Source: JAFDVJ01 sp964487505 (GTDB lineage Bacteria > Acidobacteriota > Blastocatellia > Pyrinomonadales > Pyrinomonadaceae). From it: a DNA stretch of 25,078 nt. Below are positions 7,831-16,269 of the stretch, in pieces. The DNA lies in assembly GCA_964487505.1 (NCBI GenBank), contig CAZARD010000064.1, positions 1 through 25,078 on the forward strand. Direction: 5' to 3'. The notes under the pieces were generated by a model. That model was given only the letters and a program-made list of their open reading frames with translations, was not told where the DNA came from and did no database searches. Each line of letters starts with the position of its first letter. Position 1 is the stretch's first letter. Position numbers and translations under genes: made by a program.

Positions 7831-8136
7831 ATGGCAAAGATCAGCAAAGTTGTAAAGAACAACAAACGAAAGGCGAAGGTCGCCCATTTTGCAAAGCGCC
7901 GCGCGGAGTTGAAGAAGATCATCAACAGTCCGAACTCGTCGGTCGAGCAGGTTGACGAGGCGGTGATGGCTCTCCAGAAGATGCCGCGCGACGCGAGCCC
8001 GGTTCGTGTCCGGAATCGCTGCTCGCAGACCGGCCGCCCGCGCGGATATCTGCGGAAGTTCGGAATTTCACGCGTGTCGTTGCGTGAACTGGCGCTCGAG
8101 GGTCAGATCCCGGGAGTCGTCAAGTCGAGTTGGTAA
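7831..8136 (+). CDS. rpsN: 30S ribosomal protein S14 (uS14), zinc-independent long form
   Basis: S14 binds the 30S head late in assembly. The 101-residue product is the long form that lacks the four-cysteine zinc ribbon of the short (61-residue) form: only one Cys is seen in the conserved NRCSQTGRPRGYLRKFGISR motif. The N-terminal basic helix (KVVKNNKRKAKVAHFAKRRAELK) is typical of this type. It lies between L5 and S8, the standard place. An AAGAGAA sequence upstream is only a weak ribosome-binding site. Confidence 0.96.
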   Translation: MAKISKVVKNNKRKAKVAHFAKRRAELKKIINSPNSSVEQVDEAVMALQKMPRDASPVRVRNRCSQTGRPRGYLRKFGISRVSLRELALEGQIPGVVKSSW

Positions 8137-8139
8137 CAC

Positions 8140-8203
8140 GATTTTAGAATTTAGATTTAGATTTGTCCGAATCCAAAATCGGAAATCCAAAATCCAAAAT
8201 TCG
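8140..8203. repeat. Heptamer-array inverted repeat, rpsN-rpsH spacer
   Basis: The left arm (8140-8165) has GATTTTAGA, ATTTAG and ATTTAG words; the right arm (about 8169-8203) carries AATCCAAAATCGGAAATCC and two further ATCCAAA words. Pairing is good near the loop and imperfect further out, and the right arm is longer. The element starts 4 nt after the rpsN stop. Unlike the copies before rplB and rpsS, it leaves room for a Shine-Dalgarno sequence (GGAG, 8210-8213) before rpsH. Confidence 0.8.
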
Positions 8204-8221
8204 CACTACGGAGTAACAAGA

Positions 8222-8614
8222 ATGACAGATCCAATAGCCGATATGCTCACGCGCGTGCGCAACGCGATCGCTGCGAAGCACAGCCGTGTGGACATCCCCG
8301 GTTCGAAACTGAAATTGGAAATCGCGCGCATCCTGAAAGAGGAAGGGTACATTAACAATTTCGTGACCAAGGGCGAGGGAACCAAGTTGATGATCCGCAT
8401 CTTCCTGCGCTATGACGCGAAAGGAACGTCGTCGATCACCCATCTCTCGCGCGTTTCGCGGCCGGGACGGCGCGTGTACGTCGGCGCCGGCGAGATCCCG
8501 CGCGTCCTTGGCGGTTACGGAATCAACATCGTCTCGACTTCGCGCGGACTGATGAGCGGCAAAAAGGCCCGGCAGGAAAACGTCGGCGGGGAGATCCTGG
8601 CGCAAGTTTATTAA
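8222..8614 (+). CDS. rpsH: 30S ribosomal protein S8 (uS8)
   Basis: S8 binds helix 21 of 16S rRNA and in Escherichia coli represses the spc operon. The 130-residue product has the expected start MTDPIADMLTRVRNAIAAKH, the SKLKLEIARILKEEGYI helix, and the C-terminal GGYGINIVSTSRGLMSGKKARQ motif that contacts rRNA. The open frame extends upstream through the repeat to 8006, but the ATG at 8222 gives the family N-terminus and has GGAG at 8210-8213. Confidence 0.98.
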   Translation: MTDPIADMLTRVRNAIAAKHSRVDIPGSKLKLEIARILKEEGYINNFVTKGEGTKLMIRIFLRYDAKGTSSITHLSRVSRPGRRVYVGAGEIPRVLGGYGINIVSTSRGLMSGKKARQENVGGEILAQVY

Positions 8615-8704
8615 GATTTGGGATTTCTGATTTTGGATTTTGGAATGACACCGAGAACGCGTGGGATCCGAAATCAAAAATCGAAAATCCAAAATCGAAA
8701 ATCG
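8615..8704. repeat. Heptamer-array inverted repeat, rpsH-rplF spacer
   Basis: The left arm (8615-8644) begins immediately after the rpsH stop: GATTTGG, GATTTCT, GATTTTG, GATTTTG. The right arm (about 8664-8703) has GATCCGAAATCAAAAATCGAAAATCC-type words of the opposite sense. The loop of about 20 nt is unrelated to the repeat. The element stops about 11 nt before the rplF ATG, which has GGAAG upstream. Confidence 0.82.
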
Positions 8705-8714
8705 GAAGAAGCAT

Positions 8715-9275
8715 ATGTCTCGAGTAGGAAAAAAACCGATCGCGATCCCGGCGGGAGTGACCGTCACGGTGAGCGAGAAAGAGCTGGAAGTCAAAGGGCC
8801 TAAGGGTACGCTGACGTCGCCGATCCCGGCGGGCGTGACTTTCCGGCAAGAGGACGGCTCGCTGATCGCCGAACGCGCGAATGACAATGATCGCGCGTTC
8901 CACGGACTTGCCCGCGCGCTCGCGAACAACGCGATCGTCGGGGTCACGCAGGGCTTCAAGCGGGAAATGGATGTGGTCGGCGTCGGCTACAAGGCCGACG
9001 TGCAGGGACAGAAGATCGTGTTCGCCCTCGGATATTCGCATCCGGTCGAATACGTTCTGCCGGACGGCATCGAAGCCAAGGCCGAACGCGTGAACACGAA
9101 GTCCTCGATCAACCAGTACCAGACGACGCTTACGCTGAGCGGCATCGACAAACAGAAGCTCGGCCAGGTGGCCGCGGAGCTCAACCGTTTGCGCAAGCCG
9201 GACGCGTACAAGGGCAAGGGAATTCGTTACGCCGACAAGTACTATCGGCTCAAACCCGGAAAGACGGGCAAATAA
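8715..9275 (+). CDS. rplF: 50S ribosomal protein L6 (uL6)
   Basis: L6 lies near the GTPase-associated centre of the 50S subunit and is built of two similar domains. The 186-residue product (family about 175-180) begins MSRVGKKPIAIPAGV, has the KGPKGTLTSPIP first-domain loop and ends in the conserved second-domain segment RKPDAYKGKGIRYADKYYRLKPGKTGK. An in-frame ATG at 8661 is rejected because it would translate the repeat arm. The ATG at 8715 is preceded by GGAAGAAG. Confidence 0.97.
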   Translation: MSRVGKKPIAIPAGVTVTVSEKELEVKGPKGTLTSPIPAGVTFRQEDGSLIAERANDNDRAFHGLARALANNAIVGVTQGFKREMDVVGVGYKADVQGQKIVFALGYSHPVEYVLPDGIEAKAERVNTKSSINQYQTTLTLSGIDKQKLGQVAAELNRLRKPDAYKGKGIRYADKYYRLKPGKTGK

Positions 9276-9369
9276 TTTTCGGTCCGGGACCGCGCCGAAG
9301 TGCTGACAGCCCGATCGCCGGCAAATTGCACGGCAGCGTGGTTCCGTGGATCGAGATCGAGAGAAGATT

Positions 9370-9765
9370 ATGGCACAGAAAAGCAGAGCAGAGATTCGCC
9401 GCGGTGTTCACAGCCGGATCCGCAAGAAGGTCCGCGGAACCGCCGACCGTCCGAGACTGGCGGTGTTCCGCAGCCTGAACCACATTTATGCCCAGGTCAT
9501 CGACGACGACAACGGCAAGACCCTTGCGGCGGCGTCGACCACCGAGAAGGGATTGGGTGTCGGTTCGGGCGGAAACATCGAGGCCGCGAAGAAGGTTGGT
9601 TCGGTGATCGCCGAGAGGGCGATCGCGGCCGGCGTTTCGGAGGTCGTCTTCGACCGCGGCGGTTATGTTTACCACGGCCGGGTCAAGGCGTTGATCGACG
9701 CGACCCGCGAGGCGGGACTCAACAAGGCTGAGGCCGAAGCGGAAGGAAACAATGAAAACGAATAA
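9370..9765 (+). CDS. rplR: 50S ribosomal protein L18 (uL18)
   Basis: L18 binds 5S rRNA in the central protuberance. The 131-residue product has the basic N-terminus (RRGVHSRIRKKVRGTADRPRLAVFRS), NHIYAQVIDDDNGKTLAAAST and the AGVSEVVFDRGGYVYHGRVKALIDATREAGL end. It continues for a short acidic tail (NKAEAEAEGNNENE) that overlaps the rpsE start by 14 nt. The ATG at 9370 gives the family start; an in-frame ATG at 9346 is possible but less typical. GAGAGAAG is a weak ribosome-binding site. The 94-nt upstream spacer can pair CGGGACCGCG with CGTGGTTCCG using two G-U pairs. Confidence 0.96.
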   Translation: MAQKSRAEIRRGVHSRIRKKVRGTADRPRLAVFRSLNHIYAQVIDDDNGKTLAAASTTEKGLGVGSGGNIEAAKKVGSVIAERAIAAGVSEVVFDRGGYVYHGRVKALIDATREAGLNKAEAEAEGNNENE

Positions 9766-10261
9766 TCAGAGAATTTCACCGAACGGTTTGATCCTCAAAG
9801 ATCAGTTGATCTCGATCAACCGTGTGACGAAGGTGGTCAAGGGCGGTAAGAACCTGTCGTTTGCGGCTCTGGTGGTCGTCGGCGACGAGGCCGGGCACGT
9901 CGGATTCGGCACCGGCAAGGCGAAGGAAGTCCCGAATGCGATCAAGAAAGCGGTCGAGGCTGCGAAGAAGAACCTGATCAAGGTAACGCTCATCGACGGC
10001 ACATTGCCGCACGAGATCATCGGCGAATACGGTGCCGGGCGCGTGCTTCTGAAGCCCGCGAAAGAGGGTACCGGCGTCATCGCCGGCGGCGCGGTCCGCG
10101 CGGTCCTCCAATCGCTTGGCGTTCACAACGTCCGGACCAAGATCCTCGGATCGAACAACGCGCACAATGTCATCCGCGCGACGTTCGACGGATTGCTCCG
10201 GATGAAGGATCCCTTCGAAGTTGCGCGCTTGCGCGGCAAGCAGGTGGATGAACTGTTGTAA
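9752..10261 (+). CDS. rpsE: 30S ribosomal protein S5 (uS5)
   Basis: S5 shapes the mRNA entry channel and influences decoding accuracy. The 169-residue product has the N-terminal double-stranded-RNA-binding-like domain (ISINRVTKVVKGGKNLSFAALVVVGD, about residues 20-45) and the C-terminal GAGRVLLKPAKEGTGVIAGGAVRAVLQ and GSNNAHNVIRATFDGL segments. It overlaps rplR by 14 nt, with AAGGA inside rplR as the ribosome-binding site, so the two genes are likely translationally coupled. Confidence 0.98.
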   Translation: MKTNNQRISPNGLILKDQLISINRVTKVVKGGKNLSFAALVVVGDEAGHVGFGTGKAKEVPNAIKKAVEAAKKNLIKVTLIDGTLPHEIIGEYGAGRVLLKPAKEGTGVIAGGAVRAVLQSLGVHNVRTKILGSNNAHNVIRATFDGLLRMKDPFEVARLRGKQVDELL

Positions 10262-10335
10262 TCTCCGAGAATTTGCACGGCCTCGGACCGTCTTCGCTGA
10301 CGTCAGGCACGGCAACGATCCGGAACCCAAGAATT

Positions 10336-10539
10336 ATGGCAAAGAAAACAGAAAAGGCTGACGGCGGAACGATCAAGATCCAGTATTACAAGAGCACGAT
10401 CGGCTATCCGAAAAACCAGAAAGAAATCGTCAAGAGCCTGGGAATCACGAAGTTGAACCAGATCGTGGAACGTCCCGACAACGCTGCGATGCGCGGTGTC
10501 GTCGCGAAGGTTCCGCATATCCTGCGTATCGTCGATTGA
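10336..10539 (+). CDS. rpmD: 50S ribosomal protein L30 (uL30)
   Basis: L30 is a small 23S rRNA-binding protein. The 67-residue product has the diagnostic YYKSTIGYPKNQKEIVKSLGITKLNQ segment and the ending RGVVAKVPHILRIV. The ATG at 10336 is preferred over the in-frame ATG at 10273, whose product would begin with unrelated residues. The sequence before the ATG is CCCAAGAATT, with no Shine-Dalgarno sequence. It lies between S5 and L15 as usual. Confidence 0.95.
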   Translation: MAKKTEKADGGTIKIQYYKSTIGYPKNQKEIVKSLGITKLNQIVERPDNAAMRGVVAKVPHILRIVD

Positions 10540-10641
10540 TCGAGGTTCGTTCGTTGGCCGGGTCGCCCGGTGTGACGCTCGCGGCAGATTGACGTGGCGA
10601 CAACGACGCGCAGCCCGTTCGGCGGGCACGGAAAAACCAAT

Positions 10642-11112
10642 ATGGCATTATCACTGAACAATTTACATCCGACGAAAGGTTCGACCCATAAGAAGAAGCG
10701 GGTCGGCCGGGGTCCCGGTTCGGGACTTGGAAAGACTTCGGGCCGTGGAAACAAAGGCCAGAAATCGCGTTCGGGATATTCGAGCAAAGCCGGTTTCGAA
10801 GGCGGACAGATGCCGCTTCAGCGCCGCTTGCCGAAGCGCGGGTTCACGAACATCTTCAAGAAGCAATGGCTCGAGATCAGCCTTGCGAAGATCAACGAGA
10901 ATTTCAACGCCGGCGACGAGGTCACCCCGGAAGTGCTGCACGAGCGCGGCCTGATCAAGAAGGCCAAGCACGATCTCGTGATTCTCGGCAACGGCGAGAT
11001 CACGAAAGCGATCAAGATCTCGGCGCACAGATTCACGAAGACGGCCCGCGAGAAGATCGAGAAAGCCGGCGGGACCGCGACCGCGATCACGAAGGCCGAA
11101 TCCGCAGAGTAG
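10642..11112 (+). CDS. rplO: 50S ribosomal protein L15 (uL15)
   Basis: L15 binds 23S rRNA late in 50S assembly. The 156-residue product starts MALSLNNLHPTKGS and has the glycine-rich basic segment KKKRVGRGPGSGLGKTSGRGNKGQKSRSG (about residues 14-42), then FEGGQMPLQRRLPKRGF and a C-terminal globular domain ending with a short Ala/Glu tail. The frame is open from 10594, but the ATG at 10642 matches the family. GGAAAAA upstream is a weak ribosome-binding site. The preceding 102-nt spacer carries TCGTTG and CAACGA inverted words. Confidence 0.97.
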   Translation: MALSLNNLHPTKGSTHKKKRVGRGPGSGLGKTSGRGNKGQKSRSGYSSKAGFEGGQMPLQRRLPKRGFTNIFKKQWLEISLAKINENFNAGDEVTPEVLHERGLIKKAKHDLVILGNGEITKAIKISAHRFTKTAREKIEKAGGTATAITKAESAE

Positions 11113-11139
11113 TTTCCGACTGGCTTTTGAGAGGAGTTT

Positions 11140-12573
<1,434 letters not shown>

Positions 12574-12591
12574 AGGTTTCTTGTTTCGAAG

Positions 12592-12627
12592 GACGCAGGG
12601 AGCGATCTCTGCGTCTTTTCGCCTTTT
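12592..12627 (+). terminator. Terminator-like hairpin between secY and adk
   Basis: GACGCAG (12592-12598) pairs with CTGCGTC (12609-12615), extended inward by a G-U pair and two Watson-Crick pairs around a GCGA tetraloop (12602-12605). TTTTCGCCTTTT follows. The stem of about 10 bp, GNRA loop and interrupted T-tract suggest a partial (read-through) intrinsic terminator or 3' end signal before adk. Confidence 0.55.
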
Positions 12628-12640
12628 CGGGTGAATTTCG

Positions 12641-13014
12641 ATGAGTAAGATCGTTGTGCTTATCGGCGCGCCTGGCGCCGGAAAAGGAACACAGGCCCGG
12701 CTTCTTCAGGAACGTCACGGCATTCCCCAGATCTCGACGGGCGATATGTTCCGCGAGATGAAGAATGCGGACACGCCGCTCGCGCGCGAGGTCCAGGAGA
12801 CGATGGCCGCCGGAAAGCTGATCTCGGACGATTTAACGTTCAAAATCGTTCGCGAGCGGACGCTGCGCGACGATTGCCGCGGAGATTATCTGCTCGACGG
12901 CTATCCGCGGACGGAGGTCCAGGCGGGGCAGCTCGAAGATCTTGCGAAAGAACAGTCCAAGTCGATCATCGCCGTCGAGGTCGATGTCGATCGCGGCGAA
13001 TTGATGAAGCGTCT
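12641..13014 (+). CDS. adk: Adenylate kinase, 3' part lost in assembly gap
   Basis: Adenylate kinase interconverts ATP, AMP and ADP in the cytoplasm. The 124 visible residues cover the N-terminal half of the usual 210-220: the P-loop GAPGAGKGTQ at residues 8-17, the AMP-binding STGDMFRE at about 32-39, and DGYPRT (usually DGFPRT) near residue 86. The LID domain and C-terminus lie in the N run starting at 13015. About 90 residues (some 270 nt) are missing, so the true gap is probably longer than the 100 N shown. GGGTGA (12629-12634) is the likely ribosome-binding site. The apparent fusion with the downstream gene is an artefact. Confidence 0.95.
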
Positions 13015-13114
13015 NNNNNNNNNNNNNNNNNNNNNNNNNNNNNNNNNNNNNNNNNNNNNNNNNNNNNNNNNNNNNNNNNNNNNNNNNNNNNNNNNNNNNN
13101 NNNNNNNNNNNNNN
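13015..13114. other. Assembly gap of exactly 100 N
   Basis: A run of exactly 100 unknown bases, a common placeholder for a scaffold join of unknown size. It removes the end of adk and possibly the adk-map spacer. The reading frame across it carries no information. Confidence 0.97.
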
Positions 13115-13150
13115 GTGAGCGGCTTGAGCCGGCTCTTATTTGGAAAGCGA

Positions 13151-13963
13151 ATGATCATTGCCAAGTCACAGAAGGACCTTGAACGGATGCGGGAGGTCGG
13201 CGAACTGATCGCGGAGGTCCGCGAGGCGCTGCGCGCGATGATCCGGCCCGGCGTCACGACGCTCGAGCTGAACGCGGTCGCCGAAAAGATGATGCGCGAT
13301 GCGGGCGCGATCCCGACGTTCATCGGTTACAAGCCGTACGGCATGACGCCGTTTCCGTTCGCCATCTGCGCGTCGGTCAACGAGGCGGTCGTCCACGGGT
13401 TTTCGAACGACATCCCGCTCAAGGAAGGCGACATAGTTTCGCTCGACATGGCGGCGACGTACAACGGGTTCGTCGGCGACACGGCCTTTACGGCGCCTGT
13501 CGGCGAGATTGATCCGGAACTGGCGCAGCTTATCCGTGTCACGGAAGAATGCCTTGAGCTCGGGATCGCCGAGTGCCGGCCGAACAAACGGGTCGGCGAT
13601 ATCGGGGCGGCGATCCAGGCGCACGCCGAGAAGTTCGGATACGGCATCGTGCGCGATTACACGGGTCACGGTATTGGCCGGCAGATGCACGAAGCGCCGC
13701 AGATCGCGAACTACGGCCGGGCGGGAACGAAGGAGAAGATACGCGCCGGCTACTGTTTCGCGCTTGAGCCGATGCTCAATTTGGGAACACACGAAACGCG
13801 CACGCTCGACGACAAATGGACCGTCGTGACGAAAGACGGCAAACCGAGCGCGCACGCCGAGCACACGGTCGCGATCACCGCCGACGGCCCTGAGATCCTG
13901 ACGCTCACGAAAGCGCAGAAGAAGGCCCTGGCGGAATCGAAATCTGAAACTGCGTCGGCTTAA
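13151..13963 (+). CDS. map: Type I methionine aminopeptidase
   Basis: The enzyme removes the initiator methionine from nascent proteins in the cytoplasm. The 270-residue product has all five metal ligands of the pita-bread fold: D99, D110, H173, E206 and E237, in the motifs SLDMAA, GDTAF, TGHGIGRQMHE, FALEPM and AEHTVAIT. His82 in VVHGF matches the conserved substrate-binding histidine. The ATG at 13151 is preceded by GGAAAG and gives the typical MIIAKSQKDLERMREVG start; codons upstream to the gap are open in frame but not family-like. The secY-adk-map-infA order is classical. Confidence 0.97.
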   Translation: MIIAKSQKDLERMREVGELIAEVREALRAMIRPGVTTLELNAVAEKMMRDAGAIPTFIGYKPYGMTPFPFAICASVNEAVVHGFSNDIPLKEGDIVSLDMAATYNGFVGDTAFTAPVGEIDPELAQLIRVTEECLELGIAECRPNKRVGDIGAAIQAHAEKFGYGIVRDYTGHGIGRQMHEAPQIANYGRAGTKEKIRAGYCFALEPMLNLGTHETRTLDDKWTVVTKDGKPSAHAEHTVAITADGPEILTLTKAQKKALAESKSETASA

Positions 13964-14034
13964 CTTGAAAAAGCGGCGCTGAAACGGTAACATTAGCAGT
14001 TTGTCAACCGTGACCGGGTTGGCCTTATTACGGT

Positions 14035-14256
14035 ATGTCAAAAGAAGAAGCGATAGAAGTCACGGCGACGGTCCTTGAAACATTGCCTAACGCGATGTTC
14101 AGGATCGAGCTCGAAGACAACAAGCATCAGGTTTTGGCGCATATTTCGGGTAAGATGCGAAAGAATTTCATCCGCATCCTTCCCGGCGACCGCGTTCTCG
14201 TCGAGCTTTCGCCGTACGATCTGAACCGCGGGCGAATTACCTATCGCTACAAGTAA
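14035..14256 (+). CDS. infA: Translation initiation factor IF-1
   Basis: IF-1 occupies the A site of the 30S subunit during initiation. The 73-residue product is a single OB-fold domain of normal length (72), with the family pattern ATVLETLPNAMFRIELEDNKHQVLAHISGKMRKNFIRILPGDRV and the ending SPYDLNRGRITYRYK. The spacer before it contains CAACC and GGTTG words that could form a small stem. No clear Shine-Dalgarno sequence precedes the ATG. L36 follows 15 nt downstream. Confidence 0.98.
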   Translation: MSKEEAIEVTATVLETLPNAMFRIELEDNKHQVLAHISGKMRKNFIRILPGDRVLVELSPYDLNRGRITYRYK

Positions 14257-14271
14257 AGAGAGGGAAGAAGA

Positions 14272-14385
14272 ATGAAAGTCCGTCCTTCAGTAAAAAAGAT
14301 CTGCGACAAGTGCAAGATCATTCATCGGAAAGGAATCGTGCGCGTGATTTGTGAGAATCCGAAGCACAAACAAAGACAAGGGTAA
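14272..14385 (+). CDS. rpmJ: 50S ribosomal protein L36 (bL36), zinc form
   Basis: L36 is the smallest ribosomal protein, a zinc-ribbon in the 50S subunit. The 37-residue product reads MKVRPSVKKICDKCK at the start and has the four zinc ligands C11, C14, C27 and H32 (CDKC and CENPKH). The length is exactly that of the family. AGAGGGAAGAAG precedes the ATG. Its place between infA and rpsM is standard. Confidence 0.97.
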   Translation: MKVRPSVKKICDKCKIIHRKGIVRVICENPKHKQRQG

Positions 14386-14388
14386 GAG

Positions 14389-14458
14389 GATTTTGGATTT
14401 TCGATTTTGGATTTTGGATTGAAGTCGATCCAAAATCCAAAATCCAAAATCTAAAATC
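14389..14458. repeat. Heptamer-array hairpin, rpmJ-rpsM spacer (cleanest copy)
   Basis: The left arm (14389-14419) is GATTTTG, GATTTTC, GATTTTG, GATTTTG, GAT; the right arm (14428-14458) is the complementary ATCCAAA series. By hand alignment 29 of 31 positions pair, around an 8-nt loop (14420-14427). It begins 4 nt after the rpmJ stop and ends 14 nt before the rpsM ATG, leaving space for AGGAG (14464-14468). No T-tract follows. Confidence 0.92.
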
Positions 14459-14472
14459 GGTTTAGGAGAGAT

Positions 14473-14856
14473 ATGGCTCGTGTAGCAGGAGTTGATTTAC
14501 CGCCGAACAAGCGCGCGCAGATCGGTCTGACGTACATTTACGGGATCGGCAAGGCAAGCGCGACGGCGATTTTGGATAAGGCTGAGGTGAACGTCAATTC
14601 GCGTATCAAGGATCTCAGCGAGGACGATCTGACGCGGATCCGTACGATCATCGATACGGATTTCGAGGTCGAAGGCGATCTGCGCAAGCACGTGCAGATG
14701 GACATCAAGCGTTTGATGGACATCGGCTGCTACCGTGGACTGCGTCATCGCCGCAGTCTTCCGGTCCGTGGCCAGCGCACCTCGACCAATGCCCGCACCC
14801 GGAAGGGGCCGCGGAAGGCGGCGGTTGCCAAGAAGAAGGCTCCGGGCAAGAAGTAA
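14473..14856 (+). CDS. rpsM: 30S ribosomal protein S13 (uS13)
   Basis: S13 is in the 30S head, contacts the P-site tRNA and forms bridges with the 50S subunit. The 127-residue product has the start MARVAGVDLPPNKRAQIGLTYIYGIG, the helix-two-turn-helix region, and the conserved RGLRHRRSLPVRGQRTSTNARTRKGPRK segment before a Lys-rich tail. AGGAG lies 4 nt before the ATG. It opens the alpha-operon part of the cluster. Confidence 0.98.
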   Translation: MARVAGVDLPPNKRAQIGLTYIYGIGKASATAILDKAEVNVNSRIKDLSEDDLTRIRTIIDTDFEVEGDLRKHVQMDIKRLMDIGCYRGLRHRRSLPVRGQRTSTNARTRKGPRKAAVAKKKAPGKK

Positions 14857-14955
14857 CAGCGTTGCGACCGGCGTCGGCCGGATCGGGATCGGCGACAGTT
14901 TACCGGGTCCCTGTCCTGCGGTCGGCAGGTCGCGATCAGAGTTCAAACGTAGAAT

Positions 14956-15357
14956 ATGGCTAAAGCACCAGCAAAAGGCAAAAAGGTCTATAAGAAGAAA
15001 GAGAAGAAGAACATCCCGGTCGGGATCGTTCACATCTCGGCTTCGTTCAACAATACGTTGATTTCGATCACCGACGCGCAGGGAAATCTCGTTGCGCAAT
15101 CGTCGGCCGGCGCCAAGGGATTCCGCGGTTCCCGCAAGGGCACGCCGTTCGCCGCTCAGCAGGCTGCGACGGATGCTGCCCGGAAGGCGATCGATGCCGG
15201 GATGCGCGAGGTCGAGGTTCGCGTCAAAGGTCCGGGCGGCGGCCGCGAGTCGGCGATCCGGGCGATCAACCAAGCGGGTATCCGCGTGACGTCGATCCGC
15301 GATACGACGCCGATCCCGCACAACGGGTGTCGTCCGCCGAAACGCCGTCGCGTTTGA
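14956..15357 (+). CDS. rpsK: 30S ribosomal protein S11 (uS11)
   Basis: S11 is on the 30S platform beside the E site and the mRNA exit. The 133-residue product has a lysine-rich start, then the family core: GIVHISASFNNTLISITDAQGN, SAGAKGFRGSRKGTPFAAQ, and the C-terminal IRDTTPIPHNGCRPPKRRRV. The asparagine in the HNG motif that becomes isoaspartate in some bacteria is present. No Shine-Dalgarno sequence is seen before the ATG (AACGTAGAAT). The 99-nt upstream spacer carries GCGACC and GGTCGC inverted words. Confidence 0.98.
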   Translation: MAKAPAKGKKVYKKKEKKNIPVGIVHISASFNNTLISITDAQGNLVAQSSAGAKGFRGSRKGTPFAAQQAATDAARKAIDAGMREVEVRVKGPGGGRESAIRAINQAGIRVTSIRDTTPIPHNGCRPPKRRRV

Positions 15358-15390
15358 CGACGATCTCGACGGAGCTCGCGGATTCAGATC

Positions 15391-15418
15391 TTGCGAGCGC
15401 TCTTTCGATCTTTACAAT
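15391..15418 (+). promoter_or_regulatory. Candidate sigma-70-type promoter in rpsK-rpsD spacer
   Basis: TTGCGA (15391-15396) and TACAAT (15413-15418) are separated by 16 nt and match the -35 and -10 consensus at 4 of 6 and 5 of 6 positions. They lie in the 190-nt spacer before rpsD, so an internal promoter for rpsD-rpoA-rplQ is plausible. This is a sequence match only. Confidence 0.35.
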
Positions 15419-15442
15419 TTGACCCGATATCAAAAGGACGAA

Positions 15443-15462
15443 GGGGAACGCGAGCGTTTCCC
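15443..15462 (+). other. Hairpin in rpsD leader
   Basis: GGGGAACG (15443-15450) pairs with CGTTTCCC (15455-15462), including one G-U pair, around a CGAG loop. TAAACTTTT follows shortly after. It could be a weak terminator or a leader structure; S4 is the known autoregulator of the alpha operon in Escherichia coli, but no S4-type pseudoknot is recognised here. Confidence 0.45.
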
Positions 15463-15547
15463 GTAAACTTTTCCGCACGGCTTGGCCGGTGCCGTTCCCG
15501 CTTGCCGGGACGCCGGGCCTTGACCGCGCGGAAGCGAGAAAAAAACT

Positions 15548-16180
15548 ATGGCTAGATACAGAGATGCCGTCTGCCGGCTTTGCCGGCGCGAAGGCGCTAA
15601 GTTGTTTTTGAAAGGCGACCGGTGTTTCAAACCGTCGTGTGCGATTGAAAAACGCGGGACCAACCCGCCGGGACAGCACGGTGCCGCCCGCCGCAAGATG
15701 CTTGCCGGTTACGGTCAGCAGTTGCGCGAGAAGCAGAAGGTGAAGCGCATCTACTTCGTGCTTGAGAAACAGTTCCGCAATTACTTTGAAAAGGCCCTCC
15801 GCCAGAAAGGCGTGACGGGCGAGAATCTGCTTTTCCTGCTTGAGCGAAGACTCGATAACGTCGTTTACCGCGCCGGATTTTCGACCTCGCGCCGGCAGGC
15901 CCGACAGCTTGTCAATCACGGACATATTCTGGTTAACGGCCGCAAGGTCGATATCCCTTCGTTTCAGGTGAAGGTCGGCGACACGATCAGCGTCAAAGAC
16001 AACAGCTCGAAGAACGTTCACGTCGAAGGCGCGTGGCAGACCGCCGTCGGCCGCGGTCGTCCGAACTGGATCTCCGCCGGCGACAAGGATCTGAGCGTTT
16101 CGATCTCCGCGTTGCCGAAGCGTGAAGACATCGACGCGAACATCAACGAACAGCTGATCGTCGAGCTTTACAGCAAGTAA
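15548..16180 (+). CDS. rpsD: 30S ribosomal protein S4 (uS4), zinc form
   Basis: S4 starts 30S assembly and lines the mRNA entry channel. The 210-residue product has the four-cysteine zinc motif of the C+ type: C9, C12, C26 and C31. It then shows NPPGQHG, the LREKQKVKRIYFVLEKQFRNYFEKA helices, and an S4 RNA-binding domain (LDNVVYRAGFSTSRRQARQLVNHGHI, about residues 101-126). The ATG at 15548 gives the family start. No Shine-Dalgarno sequence is seen (GCGAGAAAAAAACT before the ATG). Confidence 0.98.
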   Translation: MARYRDAVCRLCRREGAKLFLKGDRCFKPSCAIEKRGTNPPGQHGAARRKMLAGYGQQLREKQKVKRIYFVLEKQFRNYFEKALRQKGVTGENLLFLLERRLDNVVYRAGFSTSRRQARQLVNHGHILVNGRKVDIPSFQVKVGDTISVKDNSSKNVHVEGAWQTAVGRGRPNWISAGDKDLSVSISALPKREDIDANINEQLIVELYSK

Positions 16181-16269
16181 TGACAGGTCTGAGGTCCGGA
16201 CTCCGGATCGGATCGGGTGATCCGGTCCGGCGGTCCGATTCTCGGGCTGTGGATTTTTGAGACAGATAT

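Noticed and set aside
13115..13150. Map start at GTG 13115
   Set aside because: It directly adjoins the N gap and lacks a visible ribosome-binding site; the ATG at 13151 fits the family and is preceded by GGAAAG.
12641..13963. Single open frame joining adenylate kinase and methionine aminopeptidase
   Set aside because: The frame passes through exactly 100 N. The adk LID domain and C-terminus are missing and map has its own start and ribosome-binding site at 13151, so the fusion is an artefact.
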